64,000 nucleotides of DNA from assembly GCF_023205015.1 (NCBI RefSeq), contig NZ_CP096258.1, positions 682,001 to 746,000 on the forward strand, given 5' to 3'. Positions 46,185 to 54,897 of this stretch are shown here, piece by piece; within the stretch, counting starts at the first letter, position 1; each line of letters begins with the position of its first letter. Origin of the DNA: Providencia rettgeri. GTDB lineage: Bacteria > Pseudomonadota > Gammaproteobacteria > Enterobacterales > Enterobacteriaceae. The notes beneath the pieces were generated by a model, which was given only the letters and a program-made list of their open reading frames with translations, searched no databases and had not been told where the DNA came from. Position numbers and translations under genes: made by a program.

Positions 46185-49100
46185 TTACTCCGCTTTATGC
46201 AGGGGATGGTTGTCGGTTTGCTGAGGTTTGGTGCGCAGCAGCGACAGCACCCAGACGAAGAAGATCGGCACGAAGATCACCCCGAGCATGGTCGCGCTGA
46301 GCATCCCGCCCAGCACCCCGGTGCCCAGTGCGCGCTGGCTCGCAGCGCCGGCGCCAGTGGCGATGGCCAGCGGCACCACGCCGAGCATGAACGCCATGGA
46401 GGTCATGATGATCGGGCGGAAACGCAGGCGCGCGGCTTCGACAGCGGCATCGCGCAGCGAGTAGCCGTCTTCCCACAGGTCCTTGGCGAACTCGACGATG
46501 AGAATGGCGTTCTTCGCCGCCAGGCCGATCACGGTGATCAGGCCGACCTTGAAGTACACGTCGTTGGGCAGGCCGATGGCAGTCACCGCCAGTACCGCGC
46601 CGAGTGCGCCGACCGGCACGATCAGCATCACCGTCAGCGGGATCGCCCAGCTCTCGTAGAGCGCCACCAGCAGCAGGAACACCACGGTGATGGCCAGCGC
46701 GAACAGCATCGTCGCCTGGCCGCTGGCGACCCGCTCCTGATACGAAAGCCCGGTCCACTCGTAGCCGATACCTTCGGGCAGCTCGGCAGCGATGCGCTCC
46801 AGTTCGAGCATCGCCTCGCCAGTGCTCACGCCGGGCGCGGCGTCACCGGCAATGCGGATCGACGGGTAACCGTTGTAACGCGCGACCTGCACCGGGCCTT
46901 CCTCCCAGCTCGTGGTGACGAAAGCACTCAGCGGTACCAGGCTGCCGCTGTCGTTGGGCACATGCAGGCGCAGGACGCTTTCCGGCGTCATGCGCTCGGC
47001 CTGTTCGGCCTGTACCACCACGCGCTGCTGGCGGCCGGCGTTGGCGAAGTCGTTGATCACCGACGAGCCGAACGCAGTGGACAGCGCGCTGCTGATCGCT
47101 TCGAAGCTGACACCCAGCGTGCGGGCCTGCTCACGGTCGATCACCAGGCGCAGCTGCGGCGCCTCGGCCAGACCTTCCATCATGGCGTAGAGGAACTTCG
47201 GATTGCCGTTGACCTTGCCCAGCACTTCATCGCGCGCTGCCAACAGGGCATCGCGGCCGAGACCGGCGCGGTCCTGCAGGCGCAGGGCGAAGCCACCGGA
47301 GTTACCAAGGCCTTCAATCGGCGGTGGTGGTACCGACATGATTGCGCCGTCATCGAGGTTGGCGAAGTGCTCGTTGACCGCAACCGACTCGGCTTCCGGC
47401 GACTGCGAAGAATCACGCTCAGACCAGTCCTTGAGCAGCGGGAAGGCAATGGCCGCGTTCTCGCCCATGCCGGAGAAGCTGAAGCCAAGCACCAGGAAGG
47501 TCGTCTGCACGGCCTCGCGGGCCATCAGAAATGACTCCAGCTCTCCACCAGCGGCCGAGGTACGCTCACGGGTGGCGCCGGGCGGCAGCTGGATGTCGAC
47601 GATCATGTAACCCTGGTCTTCCACCGGCACGAAGGATTCCGGCAGGCGCATGTAGAGAAAGCCCATCAGCACCACCACGCCCAGGTAGATGAACATCACC
47701 CTCCCGGCTCGCGGCACCAGCTTGTCGTTGAGCTTCGTGTAGCGGCTGGTCAGGCTGGTGAACTTGCGGTTGAACCAGCCGAAGAAGCCAGTCTTCTCGT
47801 GATGGCCTACAGGAATCGGCTTGAGCAGCGTGGCGCACAGCGCCGGGGTGAAGGTCAGCGCGAGAAAGCCCGAGAACAGAATCGACACCGCCAGCGACAG
47901 CGAGAACTGCTGGTAGATCACCCCCACCGAACCCGCCATGAAGGCCAGCGGCAGGAACACCGCCGACAGAACCAGGGTGATACCGATGATCGCCCCGGAC
48001 ACCTGCCCCATCGCCTTGATGGTCGCCGGCACCGGCGCCAGGCCTTCCTCGGCCATGATCCGCTCGACGTTCTCCACCACCACGATGGCGTCGTCCACCA
48101 AGATGCCGATGGCCAGCACCATGCCGAACATGGTCATCATGTTCACCGAGAAGCCCAGCAGGTACATGAAGGTCAGGGTACCAAGCAGACACACCGGCAC
48201 GACGATGGACGGGATCAGGGTGTAGCGCACGTTCTGCAGGAACAGGAACATCACCAGGAACACCAGCACCATGGCCTCGATGAGGGTCATGATGACCTTG
48301 TCGATGGCCACGTCGACGAAGCGCGAGGTGTCGTACGGCACGGAGAACTCGACGTTGTCCGGGAAGTTGGCCGACAGCTCGGTCAGACGCTGCTTGACCG
48401 CCTCGGCGGTCTGGATCGCGTTGGCACCGGGCGACAGCTGCACGGCGGCGGCAACGGCGGGCTTGCCGTCCTGGCGCGAGCCGAAGTTGTAGTCCTGGCT
48501 GCCGACCTCGATGCGTGCCACGTCGCCCAGGGTCAGGCGCGAGCCGTCCTGGTTGGCACGCAGCACGATGGCGGCGAATTCCTGCGGGTTGTCCAGGGTG
48601 CCCTTGACCGCCAGGGTCGCCGTCAGCTCCTGCTCGCTGGAACCCGGCGTGCTGCCGAAGGCACCGGCCGGCACCTGCACGTTCTGCGCGCGGATGGCGT
48701 TGTTCACGTCATCAATGGACAGGCCGTAGCCAACCAGCTTCTGCGGATCGATCCACACGCGCATGGCCGCCTCGGAGGCGAAGAACTGCAGTTTGCCGAC
48801 ACCGGGTACCCGGCGGATTTCGTTGTTGATACTGCGCGCCGCGTAGTCGGCCAGCGCCGTGACATCGGAGTCCTTGTCGCCATCGGTGTAGCTCAGCGCA
48901 TAGATCAGCAGGAAGCCGGCGGTGGCCTGCTCGGTCTGGATGCCGAGGGTCAGCACGGCCTGCGGCATGCGCGCCTCGGCCTTCTTCAGACGGTTCTGCA
49001 CGTCGACCTGGGCCAGTTCGGGGTCGGTCCCCGGCTGGAAGGTGACGGTGATCTCGGCTATGCCGTTGGCGTTGCTGGTGGACTCGAAGTACAGCAGGTT

Positions 49101-49319
49101 CTTGGCGCCGTTGAGTTCTTCCTCGATGACGCTGGTCACCGAGTCGGTCAGCACCTGCGCCGAGGCGCCGGGATAGGTGGCGGTCACGGTAATCTGCGGC
49201 GGCGCCACGTTGGGGTACTGTGCCACCGGCAGGAACGGAATGACCAGCAGGCCACCTAGCGAGATGAACAGGGCGACTACCCAGGCAAAATTGGGGCGTC
49301 GGATGAAAAACAGGGGCAT
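46185..49319 (-). CDS. tmexD: RND efflux transporter TMexD
   Basis: Inner-membrane proton-driven pump of the HAE-1/RND family. The 1044-aa length is that recalled for TMexD. It has the N-terminal helix MPLFFIRRPNFAWVVALFIS, porter domains (FESTSNANGIAEITVTFQPG), TM4 proton-relay Asp pair in GILVDDAIVVVENV (~407-408) and the second-half helices with VGLITVIGLAAKNAILIVEF. The operon tmexC-tmexD-toprJ gives resistance to tigecycline and several other drugs. Spacing of 15 nt to tmexC and 4 nt to toprJ shows one operon. Confidence 0.9.
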   Translation of the reverse strand: MPLFFIRRPNFAWVVALFISLGGLLVIPFLPVAQYPNVAPPQITVTATYPGASAQVLTDSVTSVIEEELNGAKNLLYFESTSNANGIAEITVTFQPGTDPELAQVDVQNRLKKAEARMPQAVLTLGIQTEQATAGFLLIYALSYTDGDKDSDVTALADYAARSINNEIRRVPGVGKLQFFASEAAMRVWIDPQKLVGYGLSIDDVNNAIRAQNVQVPAGAFGSTPGSSEQELTATLAVKGTLDNPQEFAAIVLRANQDGSRLTLGDVARIEVGSQDYNFGSRQDGKPAVAAAVQLSPGANAIQTAEAVKQRLTELSANFPDNVEFSVPYDTSRFVDVAIDKVIMTLIEAMVLVFLVMFLFLQNVRYTLIPSIVVPVCLLGTLTFMYLLGFSVNMMTMFGMVLAIGILVDDAIVVVENVERIMAEEGLAPVPATIKAMGQVSGAIIGITLVLSAVFLPLAFMAGSVGVIYQQFSLSLAVSILFSGFLALTFTPALCATLLKPIPVGHHEKTGFFGWFNRKFTSLTSRYTKLNDKLVPRAGRVMFIYLGVVVLMGFLYMRLPESFVPVEDQGYMIVDIQLPPGATRERTSAAGGELESFLMAREAVQTTFLVLGFSFSGMGENAAIAFPLLKDWSERDSSQSPEAESVAVNEHFANLDDGAIMSVPPPPIEGLGNSGGFALRLQDRAGLGRDALLAARDEVLGKVNGNPKFLYAMMEGLAEAPQLRLVIDREQARTLGVSFEAISSALSTAFGSSVINDFANAGRQQRVVVQAEQAERMTPESVLRLHVPNDSGSLVPLSAFVTTSWEEGPVQVARYNGYPSIRIAGDAAPGVSTGEAMLELERIAAELPEGIGYEWTGLSYQERVASGQATMLFALAITVVFLLLVALYESWAIPLTVMLIVPVGALGAVLAVTAIGLPNDVYFKVGLITVIGLAAKNAILIVEFAKDLWEDGYSLRDAAVEAARLRFRPIIMTSMAFMLGVVPLAIATGAGAASQRALGTGVLGGMLSATMLGVIFVPIFFVWVLSLLRTKPQQTDNHPLHKAE

Positions 49320-49334
49320 GAATGGTTCTCCGGC

Positions 49335-50498
49335 TTACTGGGCCTGGGACTGTGGAGCTTTTTCGGCGGCGCCTTGCTCGCGTGGGATGACCTTGGCGCC
49401 CGGACGGATAGCCGCCAGCGAGCTGGTGATCACCTTGTCGCCGGCCTGCAGGCCCTCGCTGATCTGCCAGCGCGAGCCTTGCATGGCGCCAGTAGTGACC
49501 TGGCGCACCTCGACGGTATCGCCCTCGCCCAGCAGCATCACGCTGGCCTGGCCGTCAGCCGAACGCTGCACGGCACGTTGCGGCACCAGGATGGCGTTCT
49601 GGTTGAGCCCCTGCGGCGTGCGCACACGCACGTACATACCCGGCAGCAACACGCCCTCGGGGTTGTCGAACTGCCCTCGCAGGGCGATTTGCCCGGTGCT
49701 GCGATCCACCGAGATATCAGTGAACAGCAGCGTGCCCTTGCTCTCGATATCGGTACCATCGACGCGCAGCGACAACGGCTGGTCGCTAGCGCCGGTAACC
49801 TTGCCCTCGGCGATGGCCGCGCGCAGGCGCAGGGCGTCGGCAGCCGGCTGGGTGAAGTCGGCGTACACCGGATCAAGTTGCTGGATACGCGCTAGCAGAG
49901 TCGCCTCACCCTGGCCTACCAGCGCCCCTTCGGTGACCTGGGCTCGGCCGATGCGTCCGGCAATGGGTGCGCGAACCTCGGCATAGCCCAGGTCCAGGCG
50001 GGCGGTTTCGACATTGGCCTGGGCCGATCGCTTGTCGGCCTGGGCACTCTGCAGAGCGGCCTTGGCGTTGTCGAAATCCTGCTGGCTGACGGCGTTGATC
50101 TTCACCAGCGGCTCGTATCGGCGAACCATCGCCTGGGCCTGGAACAACTGCGCCTCGGCGCGGGCCAGTTCACCCTGCGCCCGCGACAGGGCCGCTTTGA
50201 ACGGCGCAGGGTCGATCTGGAACAGCACGTCGCCGGCCTTCACGTCGGCCCCTTCCTCAAAGGTGCGCTTGAGCACGATCCCCGCCACCCGCGCGCGCAC
50301 CTCGGCGACACGCACCGGCTCGATGCGTCCTGGTAGCTCGGCAACCACGGTGAAGGGCTCGGTCTGCACGCTGAGCACATCGACTTCACGCGCCGGCGCC
50401 TCCTCCCCTTGCTCTTCGGGCTTGTCGCAGCCAACCAGGGTCACGGCGACCAAACAGGAGATCACGGAAAAAGTGATCCACTCGCGAAATTTGTTCAT
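49335..50498 (-). CDS. tmexC: Periplasmic adaptor TMexC
   Basis: Membrane-fusion lipoprotein that joins TMexD to TOprJ. The 387-aa protein has a lipobox LVGC (Cys ~24), lipoyl halves (VRARVAGIVLKRTFEEGADV, YAEVRAPIAGRIGRAQVTEG), a coiled-coil hairpin between them (~95-150) and beta-barrel segments. The length matches that recalled for TMexC. First gene of the operon; a palindrome 60 bp upstream is the presumed TNfxB operator. Confidence 0.9.
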   Translation of the reverse strand: MNKFREWITFSVISCLVAVTLVGCDKPEEQGEEAPAREVDVLSVQTEPFTVVAELPGRIEPVRVAEVRARVAGIVLKRTFEEGADVKAGDVLFQIDPAPFKAALSRAQGELARAEAQLFQAQAMVRRYEPLVKINAVSQQDFDNAKAALQSAQADKRSAQANVETARLDLGYAEVRAPIAGRIGRAQVTEGALVGQGEATLLARIQQLDPVYADFTQPAADALRLRAAIAEGKVTGASDQPLSLRVDGTDIESKGTLLFTDISVDRSTGQIALRGQFDNPEGVLLPGMYVRVRTPQGLNQNAILVPQRAVQRSADGQASVMLLGEGDTVEVRQVTTGAMQGSRWQISEGLQAGDKVITSSLAAIRPGAKVIPREQGAAEKAPQSQAQ

Positions 50499-50551
50499 AT
50501 CTCACCCAAGCACGAAGCCAGTACGTAGTCGAAGCCGCGCATGATGCACAC

Positions 50552-50589
50552 CAAAATTAAATGAGTCAATATTGACTCATTTGATTTTG
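50552..50589. promoter_or_regulatory. Near-perfect 38-bp palindrome, probable TNfxB operator
   Basis: A perfect 24-bp core at 50559-50582 (arm AAATGAGTCAAT and its complement) is extended by CAAAAT / ATTTTG after one mismatched pair. It lies between divergent tmexC and tnfxB. Another ATGAGTG half-site occurs near 50622. NfxB-type proteins repress both their own gene and the pump operon. Confidence 0.75.
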
Positions 50590-50677
50590 ATGTGAACAAA
50601 GCTAGTATCCTCTTTGAGAAAAATGAGTGTTCTAGGCAAAATACCCGCATCTGCCTGCGATAGATAAAGAGTGACCG

Positions 50678-51235
50678 ATGGATTTAACTGCTGCCGATGA
50701 GAAATTGCTGAAGGCCCTGGCGATCGCCATCGTTGACCACCCGCGAGCCACGTTCAAAGAAATAGCCCAGGCAGCGGGAGTCAGCAAGGCGACGCTAAAC
50801 AGGTTTTGCGGCACCCGCGACAACCTGATCGAGATGCTTCTGGATCATGGTTCGGTGGTTATTTATCGGGTCATTGCCGATGCCGATCTTGAGTCGGCGC
50901 CCTTGGACGCATTGCATCGCCTGATCGAAGGCCATTTGACTCACAGGGAGTTGTTGGTTTTCCTCTCATTTCAGTGGCGCCCGGACACGTTTGATTTAGA
51001 TGCAGGCGGCTGCCGATGGCTGCCTTACTCAGAAACGCTGGACGAGTTCTTTCTACGCGGGCAAAAACTGGGCGTATTCCGTATCGATATCGGTGCCCCG
51101 GCGCTTACCGAAATCTTCTCCTCCTTGATCTTCGGCCTGGTAGACGCCGAGCGCCGCGGCCGTATCGCACGCGCAGGTATGGCGGCGTTGATCGAGCAAT
51201 TCTTCCTGAACGGGGCTTGCAACTACCAAACTTAA
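50678..51235 (+). CDS. tnfxB: TetR-like repressor TNfxB
   Basis: Repressor of the divergent pump operon. The 185-aa protein has a helix-turn-helix (FKEIAQAAGVSKATLNRFCG, ~28-47) and NfxB-like stretches: EGHLTHRELLVFLSFQWRPD (~85-105) and FGLVDAERRGRIARAGM near the end. It resembles P. aeruginosa NfxB closely along its length. It looks intact, so the pump is expected to be repressed unless substitutions weaken it. Confidence 0.88.
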   Translation: MDLTAADEKLLKALAIAIVDHPRATFKEIAQAAGVSKATLNRFCGTRDNLIEMLLDHGSVVIYRVIADADLESAPLDALHRLIEGHLTHRELLVFLSFQWRPDTFDLDAGGCRWLPYSETLDEFFLRGQKLGVFRIDIGAPALTEIFSSLIFGLVDAERRGRIARAGMAALIEQFFLNGACNYQT

Positions 51236-51320
51236 CGGAAAGCTACGCTCAGTTTTTTTCCAACGGGTTGGCGGTGTCCGTTTTTGGCCGTTCTCTGACG
51301 GTCGTGACAGTGACACGCCC

Positions 51321-51390
51321 TGGTCAAGTTGAACGCAATCCGTGGTCAACGCCAACCCAAATTGGTGGTCAAGAGGAGTGCAATTTCGCA
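51321..51390 (-). repeat. Right terminal inverted repeat (IRR) of the pump unit
   Basis: Read inward on the minus strand: TGCGAAATTGCAC, then TTGACCA (51372-51366), TTGACCAC (51349-51342 side) and TTGACCAG (51327-51320 side). It begins about 85 nt after the tnfxB stop. Confidence 0.78.
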
Positions 51391-51396
51391 CATACC
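51391..51396. repeat. Target-site duplication, right copy
   Basis: CATACC immediately outside IRR, identical to 44436-44441. Confidence 0.75.
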
Positions 51397-51674
51397 TGAG
51401 GACTGCTCACCACATCGCTTGCGTCGGTAGTAGCTTCCGCACTTTCCCCGTCTCTCACCGCTAAACAGCGCTTTCCGGTAGCGGACTTTAGAGCGGCTTG
51501 ATACTGGCCAGCATGCAGAAATTCTGCCCGTGTAGCGTCACGACCGGACAAGCCACTAGGGTGGCGGTCAGGAAGGCAGGCAAACGGAACACGGCGAAGC
51601 ACCTCGAAGGCGCTGGCCACTTGCCATCCAACTGGGCGCGGCCTTTAATCGGCGGATCTGGAAAGGAGACGGAT
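51397..51674. other. Leader region of the AAA ATPase gene
   Basis: About 280 bp between the pump unit and the ATPase start. A frame in phase with the ATPase is open through part of it, but no earlier start has a ribosome site as good as that at 51675. Nothing else is recognised. Confidence 0.45.
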
Positions 51675-54365
51675 ATGCCATTGTTGGACGAGATTATTGG
51701 GTGGGCCGGCGGACTCAGACCCTGGCAGCAGGAAGCACTGCGCCGGATATTTGCCCGGGCCGAACTAACCCAAGATGACATCGAGACCATTCTGCGAATG
51801 GTTCGCGAGCAAGAACGGGAAGACGCAACCACGGGGGGAGCACGGCCATTCACGCTGGACGACGTACCAGGCGCCGGAAGTGGCGCAACCGTGCGGTTGG
51901 TGGGTGTCTCGGGGCTAGACCAGGTAAACGGCTTCCCGTCCGGTCGTGCCTTTGACCTCGCACCGGAGGGCATGACCATTTTCTTTGGTCATAACGGCGC
52001 CGGCAAATCCGGCTACGCCCGCGTCTTCAAGAATGCCTGCAACGCTCGGCATCGGGTGGAGGTCCTGCCCGACGCTTTTGGGGCGGCAACCCCAGCTAGA
52101 CTGCCATCAGCAGATTTCGCCATTTTGGTGGATGGCACTCCGGAAACCGCACGTTGGGTCCAGAACGGGCCGGCCCATTTGCATTTGAGTTCGGTCTCGG
52201 TCTACGACGCGGCCTGTGCCAATGACTACATCGACGCGGAAGGGACCCCTGCATTTCAGCCCTACGGACTCACTCATCTGACGCGCCTGGTCCTACTTCA
52301 GCGTGATTTACAGGCACGGATTGGGACCGAACGCAATGCCTTGGCTCTGGATACCCGGCAATTCGAACCGCTGAAGGGTGACACCGAAGTCGGCCGCTAC
52401 ATCGCCAAATTAGGTGGGGACTCGGACCGCGCCGTGCTTGCTCGATTAGGGACGGTCGGTGACGATGAACTCCGGCGACTGGAGTTTCTGAAGCGGACAT
52501 TACTGGAAAGCGATCCTGTGCCGCAGGCGCTGGCCTTGGAACGTTTGGCGACACGCTTGGACCAGGCGCAGCGTCGAGCCGAGGAAGTCCAGCGCTGGGT
52601 GAATGATCGTGCCATAGCACGGGCAAAGGAACTGATTACAACGGAAAAAACCGCGCATCTCGCCATGCAACTGGCGCAAGCGCGTCTTCAGGATCGAGAC
52701 ACACTGAACGCCATGGAGTTGCCGGTAACGTCCTCACCCACCGCCACGCTGCTGGAAGGCACAGGAGCTGAACTCTGGCAAACGATGTACCGAGCCGCTG
52801 AGGCTTTCTCTCAGCAGACGGCATACCCTGAACATCCCTTCCCGCACCTGGAACCGGACGCTTACTGCGTACTCTGCCAGCAACCTTATTCAACGGATGC
52901 CTCGGAGCGCATGCGGCGTTTCGCGGCATTTGTCGCCGACAGCGCCACGGCGGATGCGCAAGCCGCCACGCTTGCGCGCATGAACGCTCTAGGGAAGGTG
53001 CAGGCTGTCGATCTAAACGTTCTGGATGTGCCAACACGGGCTGACGTGGAGGAGCGACTGCCCGACCTACACGCTGCCATCACCGCAGCGGCATCGGTCT
53101 GGACCGCCCGGCATACTTGGGTTAGCCAAGCCCTGCAAACTGGAAACTGGTCCCCCGAGTCAGAACCGCTTCCTATCGAAGCAAACCTCGATAGTCTCTT
53201 CGCCGCCAAAGCTGCTTCGCTCCGAGTCGACGCCAATACCCTGCGGACCTCTGCCGATCCCGCTCTACGCTTGGCGCTGACCCAAGAACTGGCAGAGCTA
53301 GAAGCCCGACAACGCCTCGCCAACCAGCTTGGCGCGGTGGAGCGCTTTGTTCAGGACAGTCAGGTCCATGCCACATTGAGCCGCTGCCATGCCGCCCTCA
53401 ACCCAGCGGCAGTGTCACGCAAACTGACGTCCCTGGCGGCGACGCATGTGACCGAGGCTCTGGCCGCTTCTATGAATGCTGAGTTGAAAGCCCTGGGCTA
53501 TAAGCGACGGGTGCAACCCGACCTGAGCGGGCGCACAGAGCTGGGGGTGACCAAGGTCACGCTGCGCCTGCAGGAAATCACGGCGAAAGCCTCCAAGGTG
53601 CTGTCAGAGGGCGAGCAGCGCGCGTTGGGGATGGCTATGTTCCTCGCCGAGCTCGAATCCCTGCCACATACTTCGACCGTTATTTTCGACGATCCGTCTA
53701 CGTCGCTGGATCACGTATATCGTCGGGCCATAGCTCGGCGTTTGGTAGCGCTGGCTGAGACCCGCCAAGTGCTGGTGTTCACCCATGATGCGGTGTTCCT
53801 GACCGAGCTCGCGATGGCGCTTCAGCGCGCTGATCGCTCGGCCAGCTACAAGACCATCGGTTGGGACGAGTCGCCGGGACTAGTGAGCGAGGGGCTGACG
53901 TGGACGACGATGGACACCAAGGCCCGCCTGGCCGATCTCGAAAGTCGTGCGAAAGCACTGAACGTTCCGGTCGGCAGCGACCCGGATGATGAGCTTGAGC
54001 GGCAAATCGCATCGGGATACTCAAGCCTCCGAGGCACTGTCGAGCGCGCCATACGCGAGGTTTTTTTGAACAATACCGTCCAGCCGTTCAGCGATGTGGT
54101 GAGCGTAGAAGCATTTGGTGCTGTCATTGGCCACCCCGCAGAGGAGTGGGAGCAGTTGCTGGCAGTGTATGCGCGGGCCTGCGAAGCTACCGAGGCCCAC
54201 GACACCCCAGGCGAGCGCCAACTACCGCTTCCCGCGCGTGAGGAGTTGCTCGGCGATATCGCCCAGGTCCTGGAATTAATCAAAAACGCGACTAAACGCC
54301 GAACTGCCTACGAGAATCTACGCCGGGAGCGGACCGCGCAACGCAAGAAGCTCTTCGGCGGCTAG
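51675..54365 (+). CDS. AAA_13-type ATPase with coiled-coil and CxxC (RloC-like)
   Basis: A large ABC/SMC-like ATPase of 896 aa. Start at 51675 is supported by GGAG 7 nt upstream. Motifs: Walker A FFGHNGAGKSGYARVF (~100), long helical middle with a zinc-hook-like CVLCQQPYSTDASERM (~397), ABC signature LSEGEQRALG (~645), Walker B VIFDDPSTSLDH (~670) and the H-loop VLVFTHDAVF (~700). This is the AAA_13 layout seen in RloC anticodon nucleases and other defence ATPases; no anticodon-nuclease motif is evident in the C-terminal 200 residues. It is cargo of the integrase element, opposite in strand to the recombinases. Confidence 0.75.
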   Translation: MPLLDEIIGWAGGLRPWQQEALRRIFARAELTQDDIETILRMVREQEREDATTGGARPFTLDDVPGAGSGATVRLVGVSGLDQVNGFPSGRAFDLAPEGMTIFFGHNGAGKSGYARVFKNACNARHRVEVLPDAFGAATPARLPSADFAILVDGTPETARWVQNGPAHLHLSSVSVYDAACANDYIDAEGTPAFQPYGLTHLTRLVLLQRDLQARIGTERNALALDTRQFEPLKGDTEVGRYIAKLGGDSDRAVLARLGTVGDDELRRLEFLKRTLLESDPVPQALALERLATRLDQAQRRAEEVQRWVNDRAIARAKELITTEKTAHLAMQLAQARLQDRDTLNAMELPVTSSPTATLLEGTGAELWQTMYRAAEAFSQQTAYPEHPFPHLEPDAYCVLCQQPYSTDASERMRRFAAFVADSATADAQAATLARMNALGKVQAVDLNVLDVPTRADVEERLPDLHAAITAAASVWTARHTWVSQALQTGNWSPESEPLPIEANLDSLFAAKAASLRVDANTLRTSADPALRLALTQELAELEARQRLANQLGAVERFVQDSQVHATLSRCHAALNPAAVSRKLTSLAATHVTEALAASMNAELKALGYKRRVQPDLSGRTELGVTKVTLRLQEITAKASKVLSEGEQRALGMAMFLAELESLPHTSTVIFDDPSTSLDHVYRRAIARRLVALAETRQVLVFTHDAVFLTELAMALQRADRSASYKTIGWDESPGLVSEGLTWTTMDTKARLADLESRAKALNVPVGSDPDDELERQIASGYSSLRGTVERAIREVFLNNTVQPFSDVVSVEAFGAVIGHPAEEWEQLLAVYARACEATEAHDTPGERQLPLPAREELLGDIAQVLELIKNATKRRTAYENLRRERTAQRKKLFGG

Positions 54366-54432
54366 CCCGACGTTTCATGCCGGGCTGGTCGGGCATGGCT
54401 GTGTTTCTTTCGAATATTGCGAGCTCTCCGTT

Positions 54433-54897
54433 TCAAAGTTTTTTGTGGCCTCGCGGATCAAGAGGAAGCACATTGGAGGCCGGCAGTTGGCGCTCCAAGT
54501 CCGCAATACGGTCGTACAGCTCAAGAATGGTGGCGTCGGCCTCACTGAGTAGGCTGGCTAGGTGGTCACGCTGCTGCGTGATTTCCTCGATCCGTTCTCG
54601 AAGTCCACGATTTTTTCTGCGGGCTAATAAGCTGACTTGGCGCACTGATGGCGGACGTTGCTCAGCGTGTCCTTCCACGTACTTTTGGATCTCAGCGATC
54701 AGTAGGGGGAAACGAGCTTTTTACAGTGCAGAGGGGTCGCTGCCGGCCTCCTTGGCAACGTTGTTCTGACTTACGGGCGTCCCCTTCGGCAGTCGTTCGG
54801 GCTTGTTGCTCTTCAGCCGCTCGAACGCTGCGCGATACTGCTCGCCGGCACTCATTCGCTTAGCCGGGTCAGCGGATTCATGTTTGCCGGATGACAT
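54433..54897 (-). pseudogene. tnpC-like small gene interrupted by an in-frame stop
   Basis: The frame opens with ATG at 54897, overlapping the upstream recombinase by 20 nt, runs through KGTPVSQNNVAKEAGSDPSA, meets TAA at 54723-54721, and goes on without shift through KARFPLLIAEIQKYVEGH to a coiled-coil end (LRERIEEITQQRDHLASLLS). The two parts read as one ~154-aa DNA-binding accessory protein of Tn554 TnpC type. A single base change explains the stop. Either it is inactive or the two halves are made separately. Confidence 0.7.

Larger units (their letters stand above)
44442..51390. mobile_element. Efflux-pump transposition unit with inverted repeats and 6-bp duplication
   Basis: A 6,949-bp unit carrying toprJ, tmexD, tmexC and tnfxB. 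Its ends are imperfect inverted repeats: TGCGCAATTGCAC (44442-44454) against TGCGAAATTGCAC (51390-51378, complement), followed in both by three TTGACCA-like boxes with identical 24- and 21-nt spacing. CATACC flanks both ends. No transposase gene lies inside, so the unit must be moved in trans. Multiple binding boxes in the ends resemble the architecture of Tn7/Tn5053-type elements, but I know no such transposase with these ends. Confidence 0.8.
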
